NCBI GenBank assembly: GCA_020630715.1
Contig: JAHDIQ010000005.1
Coordinates: forward strand, 1-58,037
Length of the DNA: 58,037 nt
Source of the DNA: Nonlabens sp.
GTDB taxonomy: Bacteria > Bacteroidota > Bacteroidia > Flavobacteriales > Flavobacteriaceae
Direction of reading: 5' to 3'
Made by a program: the position numbers and the translations under genes. Below the pieces are notes generated by a model. That model was not told where the DNA came from. It made no database searches and saw nothing but the letters and a program-made list of their open reading frames with translations. How positions within the stretch are numbered: position 1 is the first letter of the stretch; every line of letters begins with the position of its first letter. Positions 17,732-28,212 of this stretch are shown one piece after another.

Positions 17732-19267
17732 CTATCGTATCCAGATACGGTGTAAGGTATTGTGATTGCTATTGTTAAGATTATTATCCATTTCCCAATC
17801 GTCACCGTTGTTGATATCCCATTCGTAAACGTTATTTCTACGAAAAGGTCTGCGTAACATGGCATTGTTATTTTGATTACCATTGTTATTAGTGGCTAAA
17901 CCAGGTAGGTTTGCAGTATGACCAGCAAGAGGAGTGAAATTTGCTTGTAAATCTACACGGTCTATAGCACCAGCTCCCGTTTGGAAATAATCAACCATTG
18001 CGACTTGTGTATGTTTAAAATGTAACACACGAGTGTGATCTGAAGATAATCCGTAAAAACGTACTGTAGTAAAATCAAAATTTGATAATAACGCGTTTCC
18101 TGCATGTCCCCAGTATATAGTGCCTTCTTCACCAGTTCCTAATACACTGCTATTAATTACAGGTAGCGACGTGGTTCTTACTACTGGCGCTGGATCAGTT
18201 CCTGTTAACCTCAAATAGTTCAACACCATAGTCCATCCACCACCATCTGTAGTCATATCGCACTGACAATCCATGGTAGGCAATGCGCCAGATCCATCAG
18301 GATCTATACTGTAAACACCATCTGTAGCGGTAGGATCTTCTGCTAGGATTTGCTTGCAATCACGTGGTAATGGTTCAACAATTACCTGAACGGTGGTCGT
18401 ATTAGTCGTACCGCAAGAAGAGGTGACGTCAATATCAAAAGTATAAGTTCCCGTAAGAATGGTATTGTCACCACTAAATGTGATACTTGCATCACAATCA
18501 TAAGAACATCCCACGTTAGTGGTTGTAGTTGTAAATCCAGCAATAGGATTAGCTGTAATCGAGCTTACCGTTCCAGGTAAGGTTCCTAATTGATTAATAT
18601 CTAGATTAAAGGTAACATCATTTGTTCCTGCTGTAGGAACAGTCATGAATTGAGATATTGTATTTGCTGTTAAATTAAAGTCACATCCAGTAACATTTAC
18701 ATTAACGTTAATGTATTTAGTAACTCCACAAGCAGATGTTACAATTAAGGTTATGACACCAGTATCGCCTGGAACTGCCGTACTAGTGTTTAAAAGTGTA
18801 ATGTCAATCGATTGAGTAAGTGGTGCTGGACTACTATTGTTTGTAACACTATTTAAGCTGACGTCTAGATTTGCACTGGTGGTAAATAAACCTGTTGTTA
18901 AATTACCAGGAGTTCCTAAAGTCGCTGCAAAGTCTATATTAAAGGATCTACTTGCGCCTAGGTCTACGTTGATTTCAATTTGTGAAGGAAGCGATATATA
19001 ATCACAACTAACTTCATTTGCTAGGTTGAACCAGTTCCCGCCACTGAAATATTGAAATCGTTGTTGTGTTGTGTTAAAGATCATTAGACCATCTGCAATA
19101 GGAGTCGGAATAGTTGCTCGCTCTGCATCAGTAAGTCTAGGAATTAAGATACCTCTATCATTTGATTCAATATCCAGAATCGATGAGTTATCTGGTGTAT
19201 TAGTATTCACCCCAATTTGTGAAAAGACCAAAATTGGGAATAAAAAAATAATTAAAAATTTCATCAT
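17732..19267 (-). CDS. Secreted protein with C-terminal fibrinogen-like domain
   Basis: A 511-residue secreted protein. After a signal peptide (about 1-16) comes the head motif IGVNTNTPDNSSILDIES followed by GILIPRLTDAER, which recurs in many Bacteroidetes surface proteins. The middle holds two or three immunoglobulin-like beta repeats rich in Thr and Val (about 90-300). The C-terminal region (about 300-511) is fibrinogen-like: CKQILAEDPTATDGVYSIDP, CQCDMTTDGGGWTMVLNYL, and closing HNTLHRIWIR. Such domains usually bind glycans or proteins, so a surface adhesin is likely. I see no clear T9SS sorting signal. It stands alone between convergent and divergent neighbours. Confidence 0.75.
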   Translation of the reverse strand: MMKFLIIFLFPILVFSQIGVNTNTPDNSSILDIESNDRGILIPRLTDAERATIPTPIADGLMIFNTTQQRFQYFSGGNWFNLANEVSCDYISLPSQIEINVDLGASRSFNIDFAATLGTPGNLTTGLFTTSANLDVSLNSVTNNSSPAPLTQSIDITLLNTSTAVPGDTGVITLIVTSACGVTKYINVNVNVTGCDFNLTANTISQFMTVPTAGTNDVTFNLDINQLGTLPGTVSSITANPIAGFTTTTTNVGCSYDCDASITFSGDNTILTGTYTFDIDVTSSCGTTNTTTVQVIVEPLPRDCKQILAEDPTATDGVYSIDPDGSGALPTMDCQCDMTTDGGGWTMVLNYLRLTGTDPAPVVRTTSLPVINSSVLGTGEEGTIYWGHAGNALLSNFDFTTVRFYGLSSDHTRVLHFKHTQVAMVDYFQTGAGAIDRVDLQANFTPLAGHTANLPGLATNNNGNQNNNAMLRRPFRRNNVYEWDINNGDDWEMDNNLNNSNHNTLHRIWIR

Positions 19268-19385
19268 AGCACCACAAAGTTAAAAGTTCAAAGGATCTAA
19301 AAATGTGATATAAGGTGATTTTAGACTTAACGCATGATATTAGGTTAATCTGCAATCTATAAGGACATTAATCTCAATTAAACCT

Positions 19386-19393
19386 TAAATTTG
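19386..19393 (+). promoter_or_regulatory. TAnnTTTG-type -7 box for metG
   Basis: TAAATTTG lies 19 bp before the metG ATG, fitting the Bacteroidetes -7 consensus. No clear TTG -33 element is visible at 17-23 bp upstream. Confidence 0.45.
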
Positions 19394-19412
19394 CACCTCT
19401 CAAAATACATTT

Positions 19413-21494
19413 ATGAGCAGTCAGCAACGATTTACCATTACCGCAGCATTACCTTACACTAATGGGCCAGTTCATATAGGTCACCTCGCAGGTGTTTATG
19501 TTCCAGCAGATATCTATGCACGTTACCAGCGTTTATTAGGTAATGACGTAGCGTTTATTTGTGGTAGTGATGAGCATGGTGTGCCTATTACCATAAAGGC
19601 AAAAAAAGAAGGTATCACACCACAGGAACTTGTAAATCGATACCATAAAATCATAGGTGATTCTTTTAAGGAATTTGGGATAACGTTTGATAATTATAGT
19701 AGAACCAGTGCTCAAATTCATCATGATACGGCTAGTGCATTTTTTACTAAGTTGTATGACGATGGTAAATTTATAGAACAGGTTACAGAACAATTATACG
19801 ATCCAGAAGCAGATCAATTTCTAGCAGACCGTTTTGTAGTAGGAACCTGTCCTAAATGTGGCAATCCAGAATCTTATGGCGATCAGTGTGAGAAATGTGG
19901 AACCAGCCATAATGCAACAGACCTTATAGATCCTAAAAGCGCTATCACCGGTAACACTCCAGAATTGAAAGAAACCAGACACTGGTTCTTACCACTAGAT
20001 CAATACAGCGACTGGTTAAAAGAATGGATCGTAGATGGCCATGCTAGTGACTGGAAGTCAAATGTGCTAGGACAGGTAAAAAGCTGGATCACAGATGGAT
20101 TGCATCCACGTGCTGTCACGCGTGATCTAGATTGGGGAATTCCAGTTCCAGTAAACGGCGCAGATGGTAAAGTGCTATACGTATGGTTTGACGCGCCTAT
20201 AGGTTATATTAGCGCTACTAAGGAATGGGCAACTCGTGAAGGTAAAAACTGGGAAGATTACTGGAAGAATGAGGATACACAATTATTACATTTCATAGGA
20301 AAAGATAATATCGTTTTTCACTGTATCATATTTCCGGCCATGTTAAAAGCACACGGCGATTTTATCCTACCAGAAAACGTTCCTGCAAATGAATTCTTGA
20401 ATCTAGAAGATGATAAGATTTCTACTTCTAGAAACTGGGCAGTATGGTTGCATGAATACCTAGAAGACTTTCCAGATCAACAGGATGTCTTGCGTTATGT
20501 GCTTACTGCAAATGCGCCAGAAACAAAGGATAATAACTTCACCTGGAAAGACTTTCAGGCACGCAATAACAATGAGCTTGTTGCAAATCTGGGGAATTTT
20601 GTGAATCGTGTCATCGTGTTAACTAATAAATATTACGACGGCATCGTACCTCAAACTCAGGATTTAGATTCCCGTGATACAGAATTACTAGAGTTGATAA
20701 AAACCTACCCAGATAAAATAGGTAAGAGTGTGGAACAATTTCGCTTTCGCGAAAGCTTAAATCAGCTCATGCAATTGTCCAGTCTAGGGAACAAGTACAT
20801 TGCAGAAGAAGGACTGGAACCATGGAAACTCGTAAAAACCGAACCACAGAAAGTTCAAAATATTATGTATGTGTGTTTACAACTCACCACAGCACTGGCG
20901 ATTTTAAGTGAGCCATTCTTACCGCATACATCAACTAAGTTGAAAAATATGCTTAACTATTCTGCGCAAGATGTGGAATCTACTAGTTGGAATCATGTAG
21001 CTGGTTTAGAACCACTGTTACCAGCTAACCATAAAATCAATAAAGCTGCATTGCTTTTCTCTAGAATAGAAGACGAGCAAGTACAAGCACAATTAGAAAA
21101 ATTACAAGCTACTAAAGCGGCTAATCTCGGCTCAGCCGAAACAAAATCTAATCTTATGCCACAAAAAGAAGAAACGAATTACGACGATTTTATGAAAATG
21201 GATCTGCGCGTAGGTGAGATCCTAACCGCAGAGCGTATGCCTAAAACAGATAAGTTGATGGTGATGACTGTAGATACGGGAATCGATAAAAGAACTATCG
21301 TTTCTGGAATTGCACAGCATTTTGAGGCAACAGATTTAGTAGGTCGTAAAGTAACCGTACTGGCAAATCTAGCACCTAGAAAACTGCGCGGTGTAGAATC
21401 ACAAGGAATGATTTTACTGGCAGAAGATCCTGAAGGGAAACTAGTTTTTGTAAATCCAGATGATGCTGTTGTCAATGGCGCGACTATTGCCTAA
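19413..21494 (+). CDS. metG: Methionyl-tRNA synthetase
   Basis: A 693-residue class I aminoacyl-tRNA synthetase that charges tRNA-Met. The HIGH motif is at residues 21-24 (PVHIGHLAG). A zinc knuckle follows ([18 protein letters not shown], about 148-165). The KMSKS loop is the variant KISTSRN (about 330). The C-terminal 110 residues form an EMAP/Trbp-type tRNA-binding domain ([20 protein letters not shown]), giving the long dimeric form. The palindrome at 20742-20756 is read in frame as RFRES ([11 protein letters not shown]) in the anticodon-binding helical region. It is likely the first gene of a short operon with the SH3-like protein 11 bp downstream. Confidence 0.97.
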   Translation: MSSQQRFTITAALPYTNGPVHIGHLAGVYVPADIYARYQRLLGNDVAFICGSDEHGVPITIKAKKEGITPQELVNRYHKIIGDSFKEFGITFDNYSRTSAQIHHDTASAFFTKLYDDGKFIEQVTEQLYDPEADQFLADRFVVGTCPKCGNPESYGDQCEKCGTSHNATDLIDPKSAITGNTPELKETRHWFLPLDQYSDWLKEWIVDGHASDWKSNVLGQVKSWITDGLHPRAVTRDLDWGIPVPVNGADGKVLYVWFDAPIGYISATKEWATREGKNWEDYWKNEDTQLLHFIGKDNIVFHCIIFPAMLKAHGDFILPENVPANEFLNLEDDKISTSRNWAVWLHEYLEDFPDQQDVLRYVLTANAPETKDNNFTWKDFQARNNNELVANLGNFVNRVIVLTNKYYDGIVPQTQDLDSRDTELLELIKTYPDKIGKSVEQFRFRESLNQLMQLSSLGNKYIAEEGLEPWKLVKTEPQKVQNIMYVCLQLTTALAILSEPFLPHTSTKLKNMLNYSAQDVESTSWNHVAGLEPLLPANHKINKAALLFSRIEDEQVQAQLEKLQATKAANLGSAETKSNLMPQKEETNYDDFMKMDLRVGEILTAERMPKTDKLMVMTVDTGIDKRTIVSGIAQHFEATDLVGRKVTVLANLAPRKLRGVESQGMILLAEDPEGKLVFVNPDDAVVNGATIA
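20742..20756. repeat. 16-bp palindrome (last base changed) inside metG
   Basis: CGCTTTCGCGAAAGC followed by T instead of G. Read as RFRES. Confidence 0.9.
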
Positions 21495-21505
21495 TTATAC
21501 TGTAG

Positions 21506-22321
21506 ATGAAATACTTTTTCTGTTTGTTCTTTATTTTCTCTACGATCATTTATGCTCAAGAGAAAAATTATCATTCTGCACAAGATGATTTAGTTGCTGG
21601 AGAATCCTACTTTATTTATAATAATGAGGTTACTATTTTTAAAAAACCCGACGATCAGTCCCGAGTACTAGATTCTCTTAGTCCAGGCGATGCTGTAGAG
21701 TTTGTAGATAAAACGACGGTTGTTTCAGGAACTAAATCTAATAAAGGAGTCTTTATAAAGATAGAGACTACAAATGGTAAAATAGGCTATATCTCTTCTA
21801 CAGAACTTTCCTTAGGTCGCTTTACGGCGGCAGATGGTTCTATGATTTTGTATCAGCAGCAACAACATCTAGAAGATTTGTTACTTCATTTTAAGAATAT
21901 CAAAAGCGACGGGATAATAATTGATCTAGGAGCATTTGATAATGAATATCCTGAATTTTATATTTCTATTGAAAATAATAGAGGTTTATCTCGAGTGGAT
22001 CACATATTAAGACTAGACTTTATAAAACATGGATGCGGTGCGCCACAATTAACTAGGTATTTAAGCTTGAACCTAGGAAAAAGTGAGTTACTTTATTTTG
22101 CATTACTTAAAAATGATTGTCCTAGTGAAAACGTTAAAAGGCAACACAAACTCATTTTTCCAGATGAAAAAGATGGTATGAAGGATGTAGTTGTGTACTC
22201 TAGTTCTAAGAAAGTCCTTGTTAACGAGAAGTTTCAAGAGTATAAAACGTATGTCTACACTAGAGTTCATAAATGGGCTGGTGGTACATTATTGAGACCG
22301 GTTGATGTTTACGATTGGTAA
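21506..22321 (+). CDS. Secreted protein with SH3-like domain
   Basis: A 271-residue exported protein without an assigned name. The signal peptide ends IIYAQ (about residue 17). Residues about 30-105 resemble a bacterial SH3 domain (VTIFKKPDDQSRVLDSLSPG, then GKIGYISSTELSLG). The remaining 165 residues are a beta-rich domain I do not recognise, with two Cys residues (HGCGAPQLTRYLSLNLGK and KNDCPSENVKRQ) that could pair. Bacterial SH3 domains often bind peptidoglycan, but no catalytic domain is visible. It starts 11 bp after metG and ends 4 bp from the convergent pirin gene. Confidence 0.7.
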   Translation: MKYFFCLFFIFSTIIYAQEKNYHSAQDDLVAGESYFIYNNEVTIFKKPDDQSRVLDSLSPGDAVEFVDKTTVVSGTKSNKGVFIKIETTNGKIGYISSTELSLGRFTAADGSMILYQQQQHLEDLLLHFKNIKSDGIIIDLGAFDNEYPEFYISIENNRGLSRVDHILRLDFIKHGCGAPQLTRYLSLNLGKSELLYFALLKNDCPSENVKRQHKLIFPDEKDGMKDVVVYSSSKKVLVNEKFQEYKTYVYTRVHKWAGGTLLRPVDVYDW

Positions 22322-22325
22322 CAGA

Positions 22326-23198
22326 TTAAGGCAAAGGCACATAACTATCGTCTTCTTCCATCATAGGAAAGGTCCAGTTTTTCCAGTCTTCTTTTGCTTG
22401 CTCTATTTTTTCTTGTGAATGACTTACAAAATTCCAGTGGATGTAACGTTTTTCAGGAAACGGTTCACCGCCAAAAAGCAGTACGTGACTTCCAGCTTTA
22501 ATGGTAATATTACATACGTCTTCCGTCTTGCTTACGAGCATGTTGCCTGCAGTGATTTCATCATCACAGGCGATAACGCTACCTTCAACTACGGTAACAC
22601 CTATTTCGCCCTTCAGTTGATCGGCAACACATAAGTCATAATCTTGTGTGGTTTTTATATCTACCATAAAAAGATCAGAATGTACTGGGACAGGTGATTC
22701 TTTACCATAGCCCTTTCCAGCGACTAATTTAAAACTCGCGCTAGCATCATTCCACACCGGTAATTCGTTTGCTGGAATGTGATGAAAACTTGGTGCTATC
22801 TCTTCTAACTCTTTAGGCATCGCAACCCAAATTTGATAACCATGCATTGTAAACACCTTTTTCTCATCTCGTGTAGATTGTGGCGTACGTTCTGTATGAG
22901 AAACACCACGACCAGCAGTCATCCAGTTTACACTACCAGGTAGAATTAACTGATTAGTTCCTATACTATCAGCATGTTGTAATTCACCTTCTATAAGATA
23001 AGTCAGTGTAGAAAGCCCTATGTGTGGATGTTGATCTACATCCATATAATTTTTCGGACCTAATTCCGTTGGTCCCATGTGATCTATAAAAATAAAAGGA
23101 CCTACCATACGCTTCTTACGGAATGGTATTAATCTGCCTACTAGAAAATCACCAATATCGCGACTGCGTTCTTCAATAATTAAAGTTGTGTTAGACAT
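22326..23198 (-). CDS. Pirin family protein
   Basis: A 290-residue bicupin iron-binding protein. I take the ATG at 23198 (MSNTTLIIEERSRDIGDFLV) over an upstream start at 23249, because the pirin fold begins there. The N-terminal cupin holds the family motif DHMGPTELGPKNYMDVDQHP and HIGLSTLTYLIEGELQHADS, carrying the His and Glu metal ligands. GSVNWMTAGRGVSHTERTP follows. The C-terminal cupin ends with the GGEPFPEKRYIHWNFVSHS block. Some pirins act as quercetinases or redox-sensitive regulators; which applies here is not evident. No partner gene is in the same direction. Confidence 0.93.
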   Translation of the reverse strand: MSNTTLIIEERSRDIGDFLVGRLIPFRKKRMVGPFIFIDHMGPTELGPKNYMDVDQHPHIGLSTLTYLIEGELQHADSIGTNQLILPGSVNWMTAGRGVSHTERTPQSTRDEKKVFTMHGYQIWVAMPKELEEIAPSFHHIPANELPVWNDASASFKLVAGKGYGKESPVPVHSDLFMVDIKTTQDYDLCVADQLKGEIGVTVVEGSVIACDDEITAGNMLVSKTEDVCNITIKAGSHVLLFGGEPFPEKRYIHWNFVSHSQEKIEQAKEDWKNWTFPMMEEDDSYVPLP

Positions 23199-23325
23199 AA
23201 AAAGACTGTTTTGTCTAAAGGTATGATGTATTACACTTTCTAGGAACAAAGTGAGCTAGAAGTTTACACTAAGCACAGTCGAAGTGTGAAAGCGTAATTC
23301 TTATAATCCAAATACTACATAGTAT

Positions 23326-25308
23326 TTATCGCTTAAGAGCAAAATGGCCAGTAATGGTACGTTCTACACCATCATCGTCGTAGGTTGCTTTAAACCAGTA
23401 GTCTGAAGATGGTAGTGGATTTCCTTGAAAGGTTCCATCCCATCCAGCGCCGTCTACATTTGTAGTTTTAAGTAGACTACCATGTCGATCAAAGATGTAT
23501 AGCTTTGCGGTAGGATTGCCTTCTAGACATTCCATATTCCACATATCGTTGTAACCATCTTGATTAGGTGTGAAATAAGTAGGGTAGTTTTCTGCCACAA
23601 AAGTGGTAGTCGCAACATTACTACATCCAGATATTAATCGAGCTCTTAATTCCTGAGTACCACATAAGTCTGTGGTGTCAAATTCTGGCGAGCTTTGCCA
23701 TTCTGAATTGTTAAGTTGGTATTCAACATCGCCAAATTTCCAAGGCACTAATCCAGTAACGGTAGATCTAGATCCCGATCGATCTGTTGTTGCGGTAACG
23801 TATATATCAATAACAGGCTCAATAGGAATAGTAATTGTTGTAGTGTGAGCACAATTACCGGTATCTGGAGTGAACGTATATAAAGTCGTTTGAGAATTGT
23901 TAAGTGCTGGTGACCAGCTACCGCTAACGCCTTCTAACGATGTGGTAGGTAAATTAGGTATCGATTGACCTACACAGTAAGTTGGTACAGGTGAAAAATT
24001 AGGCGTGATAGGTTGATCTACTGTAACTGTAATGGTCGTGATTGTTGCACAATGAGTTATATCTGGAGTAAATGTATAGGTTGTTGTAGTGGTATTATTA
24101 ATAGTAGGTGACCATGTCCCAGTAAAACCATTATCTGAAGTTGATGGTAGATTTAAAACATCGCCATTACAAATAGATGGAATAGGCGCAAAAACAGGAT
24201 TTACGGGCTGATCTACGACTACAGTTAATGTAGCTGGAATGGCGCACTCACCATTATTAGGTGTGAACGTGTAGGTGGTTGTTGCCATATTATTAACGGC
24301 TGGTGACCATGAACCAGTAATACTATTGTTAGAAATACTAGGTAATGTGATTGTTTCACCTTCACAGATAGGTCCGATGGGATCAAACACTGGTGATTCT
24401 ATGGTTTCTACGCGTATTAATACGTTTTTAGTAGTTACTTCACCGCATTCATCTGTAATGGTTACGGTATAAGTTGTATCACTAATAGGTCTAAATGTGG
24501 GATTTGCAATATTGTGATCACTTACTCCTGTAGTGGGGAACCAAGAATAGGTATCACCAGTAGGGATCGTTGCGTCTACATCTATTTGACCAGCGGTACA
24601 AATATATTCTTCATCCAGTGTTGTTCTATTTTGATTAATAGCGCCATTCATGCAGATTTGCTGTGTATTCATAACACTGCTAGTAGAACCTACAAATCCA
24701 TAGTAAATATTATTAGTGCCATTAAAAATAGTGTTTACCACATCTTCTGATAACGTTAATCTAGACATACAGTCAAAACGTACAGTCATAGTCGTAGTTG
24801 CAGCAACCCATTCTACTTTAACGGTATGTGGTAAGTCATCTTCTATGTTTGAGCTAGAAGCACTTGCTTGTACCGGTCCTGCAAGATTATTACTGCTATT
24901 GTGATCAGAAGATCCATTTTTTTGAAAAGCAATATGATCATAGTCAGGATCACCTAGTGTCGTGTTTTTAAGCGCGTCAAATTCTAATGCGAGACTATTA
25001 TTGATTCCTTCATAAGCGATACTGCTTCCAGCTGTACCTGTGATTGCCGTTGCGTCTGTTTTAAAAACCAAAGCAACACCATCACCACCATCTAAATCCT
25101 TATCTCCAAAATTTGCGGCAAAATAAATACTAAAGTCCTTGCTAAAATCTAAGGTGTCTGAAAACCAAACACCACCAGCCTGATTAGGTTGATCTGGAGT
25201 TACAAAAAAGCAATCATTTGCAACATTGATCGCATTTCCTGTAAGAGTAGGATTCAATTGAGCTACAGCTATGAATGGAAACAAGGCTATAAAAATTAAT
25301 TTTTTCAT
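23326..25308 (-). CDS. Lectin-like T9SS cargo protein with gliding-associated C-terminal domain, three-repeat form
   Basis: A 660-residue surface protein. The signal peptide (MKKLIFIALFPFIAVAQ) is followed by an L-type-lectin-like jelly roll (about 20-220, with GGVWFSDTLDFSKDFSIYFA and GDGVALVFKTD). An Ig-like unit follows, then three tandem repeats of about 65 residues, each centred on GSWSP...TTTYTFTP. The C-terminal 85 residues are the CHU_C/gliding-motility-associated domain (YFTPNQDGYNDMWNMECLEG), a type B T9SS sorting signal. It is therefore probably secreted and displayed as an adhesin. It is a close paralogue of the neighbouring six-repeat protein, and duplication in place is likely. 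Confidence 0.85.
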   Translation of the reverse strand: MKKLIFIALFPFIAVAQLNPTLTGNAINVANDCFFVTPDQPNQAGGVWFSDTLDFSKDFSIYFAANFGDKDLDGGDGVALVFKTDATAITGTAGSSIAYEGINNSLALEFDALKNTTLGDPDYDHIAFQKNGSSDHNSSNNLAGPVQASASSSNIEDDLPHTVKVEWVAATTTMTVRFDCMSRLTLSEDVVNTIFNGTNNIYYGFVGSTSSVMNTQQICMNGAINQNRTTLDEEYICTAGQIDVDATIPTGDTYSWFPTTGVSDHNIANPTFRPISDTTYTVTITDECGEVTTKNVLIRVETIESPVFDPIGPICEGETITLPSISNNSITGSWSPAVNNMATTTYTFTPNNGECAIPATLTVVVDQPVNPVFAPIPSICNGDVLNLPSTSDNGFTGTWSPTINNTTTTTYTFTPDITHCATITTITVTVDQPITPNFSPVPTYCVGQSIPNLPTTSLEGVSGSWSPALNNSQTTLYTFTPDTGNCAHTTTITIPIEPVIDIYVTATTDRSGSRSTVTGLVPWKFGDVEYQLNNSEWQSSPEFDTTDLCGTQELRARLISGCSNVATTTFVAENYPTYFTPNQDGYNDMWNMECLEGNPTAKLYIFDRHGSLLKTTNVDGAGWDGTFQGNPLPSSDYWFKATYDDDGVERTITGHFALKR

Positions 25309-25559
25309 TGTGTACTATTGTCAGCTGAAGTTATTTTCGGATTGCGAAAAAAATTTTAGGGGCACAAAGAAGATAAAATTTTAATAAATGATCCAAATAT
25401 TTGTATACTTAACGATTAACGGTGATTATTTCTAGCTAAATGAGACATTTTTAAAAAAAAAACGGATAAAACACAATTCTGACGGTGATCTTGTTAGACT
25501 ATACTGCCTTACCAGTCAATTGATTTTTGCTTTGATAGTGAAATTGTTGATTGTTTTTA

Positions 25560-25575
25560 CGCTTTCGCGAAAGCG
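25560..25575. repeat. 16-bp palindrome, intergenic
   Basis: Perfect copy with TA/TA flanks, 12 bp downstream of the stop of the six-repeat cargo gene. The rest of the gap 25309-25586 is AT-rich and shows nothing else. Confidence 0.95.
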
Positions 25576-25586
25576 TAACTAGCACC

Positions 25587-28172
25587 TTATCTTTTAAGAG
25601 TAAAATGACCTGTAATGGTGCGTTCAACAGCATTGTCTAGGTAGGTTGCTTTAAACCAATAATCTGATGAAGGCATAGGATTGTTTTGATAAGTGCCATC
25701 CCATCCAAATCCGTCTGCGCTTATGTTCTTTAAAAGTTTACCATGTCGATCAAAGATGTAAATTCTAGCGGTAGCATTATTTCTTAAACATTCTAAATTC
25801 CAGCTGTCATTAAAGCCATCTTGGTTAGGTGTAAAAAAATCTGCATAGTTTGTGGCTATAAATGTGGTGCTCGTTGTTTCACTGCATCCAGAGGCAAGTC
25901 TTGCGCTTAAGGTTTGTTCACCACATAGATTTTGAATACAAAATTCAGGATTTGTTTGCCACGATGAATTGTTTAATTGGTACTCTACAACTCCTGTATT
26001 ATTACTCACTATTCCAGTTGCATTTCTCACGCTTCCAGTATTTCTTACAACAATGTCTAGTTGTAGTATCGCTCCTGAATCTACCACTATCGTTATAGTG
26101 GTATTGCTAGCACAGATTCCAGCATTAGGAGTGAAAGTATAAGTGGTCGTTGCGGTGTTATTTATTGCCGGAGACCAACTTCCAGAAATACCGTTTAAAG
26201 AAATTGTAGGTAAGTCAGAAACTGAATCGCCAGTACATATAGGATCTACTGGATCAAATAACGGCAACTCTTGAGGTAAAATGTCAATGACAGTTGTAAC
26301 AATATTAGCACATTCACCATTGTCTGGTGTGAAAGTATAGGTCGTAGTGGCGGTACTATTTATTGCAGGTGACCAGCTTCCAGAGACACCTTCATTAGAA
26401 ATAGTATCTAGTGCTGGAATTATTTCATTCTCACAATAGGTTCCTACTGGATTAAAAGTAGGTGTGATACTTTGAGTAATGGTAATTGTTTGGGTGGCGA
26501 TGTTTGCACATTCTCCATTATCAGGCGTAAATGTGTAAGTGGTAGTATTAATATTGTCTATAGATGGTGACCAGCTTCCAGTAATTCCTTCATTAGAAGT
26601 TATAGGTAATTCAGGAATAGAAAGATTTTCACAATAAGAGTTTTGAATACTAAATGTAGGTGTTACTGGAGGTTCTATAGTAATTGTGAACGTTGATATT
26701 GACGCGCATTGTCCTGTATCTGGAGTAAAGGTATATGTGGTTGTAATAGTGTTATTAATTGCAGGTGTCCAGTTACCTGTGAAACCTTCTAACGACGTTG
26801 TAGGTAAATTAGGAATGGCATCATTTTCACAATACGTATTAGGAGTAGTAAAAGTAGCGCTTACCGGTTGATTAATAGTTACGGTTAAGGTTGTCGTGTT
26901 AGCACATTGTCCATTGTCTGGTGTGAAAGTGTAAGTGGTAGTTGTGGTGTTGTTTATTGCTGGAGACCATACTCCTGGAATTCCTTCAATAGATGTGCTA
27001 GGCAAATTGAAAATATCTCCATTGCAAAAAGGACCTAAGTTTCCAAATGTAGGATTGATAGGTTGATCCACAACAATAGTTAATGATGTAGGGTTTGCAC
27101 ATTCTCCACTTGATGGTGTAAAATTATAGGTCGTAGTGGTTGTATTATCTAGTATAGGTGACCACGTTCCAGAAGTACCATTGTTAGAAATTAATGGTAA
27201 TGGATTCAGCGTTTCTCCATTACAAATGGGATTTACAGGATTAAAAATAGGAGTTGTTATAGGGAGCACATTGATAGTGACATCTTCTGTAGTTGTGTCG
27301 CTACAAACATCAGTAATTGTTACGGTATATGTAGTTGTACTAAGTGGACCAAATGTGGGATTTGCAATATTAGGATTACTAATCCCATTTGTAGGTGACC
27401 AGCTATAACTAACTCCACTGGTAATGCTTGCATCAATATTTGTGATTCCGCCAGCGCATAAATCTTGATCCTGTAGGACTAGGTTATCAATAAAAGACAA
27501 ACCGTTGAAGCATAATTGATGTAAATTAGATAAACCACCAGTAGAACCTACAAATCCTATGTAGGTATTGTTTGCATTATTAAAGACGGTACTTTTTAAA
27601 TCTTGCGTAAAAGATAATCTCAATATACAGTCAAAGAATACTGAAAACACATTACTTGTAGCATTCCATTCTATTCTAACGTTGTGTACTTGATTATCTT
27701 CGATGTTGGGATTTGTACTACTAGCTTGAACAGGACCTGCAAGATTATTGGTTGGATTTAAATGATTAGGTATTCCATTTGTTTGCACAGCAATATGATC
27801 AAAAAACGGATCACCTAATGAAGAATTTTGAAATGTATCAAATTCTACTATTAAGGAAGTAGAAATTCCTTCATAGGCCATTCCTCCTCCTGAATTTCCA
27901 AGGATAGCTGTAGGATTTGTTTTAAACACAAGTGCCATTCCATCTGCGCCGTTCGTATCTTTATTACCAAAATTCCCAGTGAAATCAATCGTAAAGTCAG
28001 TATCAAAATCAATAGCATTATCAAACCAAGCTCCACCTGTACGAGTCAATTGATCTGGAGTTATGATGTAGCAGTTGTTTCCTTGACTTACAGCATCACC
28101 TATGAGGTTTGCGTTTAGTTGTGCAAACCCTATTAAGGGTAACAATAGAGTAAGAATTATAAGTTGTCTGAT
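25587..28172 (-). CDS. Lectin-like T9SS cargo protein with gliding-associated C-terminal domain, six-repeat form
   Basis: About 861 residues. The L-type-lectin-like domain (GGAWFDNAIDFDTDFTIDF, GADGMALVFKTN) leads into an Ig-like unit. Six tandem repeats of about 66 residues follow (GTWSP/GVWSP/GNWTP/GSWSP x3, each with TTTYTFTP or a close variant). The CHU_C type B sorting domain ends the protein (FFTPNQDGFNDSWNLECLRN). The first canonical in-frame start is a TTG at 28145, but that would leave only half a signal peptide. The frame stays open upstream and reads RQLIILTLLLPLIGFAQ, a full signal. I therefore place the start near the ATC at 28170-28172, a non-canonical codon; this position is uncertain. 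Confidence 0.75.
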   Translation of the reverse strand: MRQLIILTLLLPLIGFAQLNANLIGDAVSQGNNCYIITPDQLTRTGGAWFDNAIDFDTDFTIDFTGNFGNKDTNGADGMALVFKTNPTAILGNSGGGMAYEGISTSLIVEFDTFQNSSLGDPFFDHIAVQTNGIPNHLNPTNNLAGPVQASSTNPNIEDNQVHNVRIEWNATSNVFSVFFDCILRLSFTQDLKSTVFNNANNTYIGFVGSTGGLSNLHQLCFNGLSFIDNLVLQDQDLCAGGITNIDASITSGVSYSWSPTNGISNPNIANPTFGPLSTTTYTVTITDVCSDTTTEDVTINVLPITTPIFNPVNPICNGETLNPLPLISNNGTSGTWSPILDNTTTTTYNFTPSSGECANPTSLTIVVDQPINPTFGNLGPFCNGDIFNLPSTSIEGIPGVWSPAINNTTTTTYTFTPDNGQCANTTTLTVTINQPVSATFTTPNTYCENDAIPNLPTTSLEGFTGNWTPAINNTITTTYTFTPDTGQCASISTFTITIEPPVTPTFSIQNSYCENLSIPELPITSNEGITGSWSPSIDNINTTTYTFTPDNGECANIATQTITITQSITPTFNPVGTYCENEIIPALDTISNEGVSGSWSPAINSTATTTYTFTPDNGECANIVTTVIDILPQELPLFDPVDPICTGDSVSDLPTISLNGISGSWSPAINNTATTTYTFTPNAGICASNTTITIVVDSGAILQLDIVVRNTGSVRNATGIVSNNTGVVEYQLNNSSWQTNPEFCIQNLCGEQTLSARLASGCSETTSTTFIATNYADFFTPNQDGFNDSWNLECLRNNATARIYIFDRHGKLLKNISADGFGWDGTYQNNPMPSSDYWFKATYLDNAVERTITGHFTLKR

Positions 28173-28212
28173 AATTAATGTTGCTTGTATTATAAAGATA
28201 CTTGATTAATCC

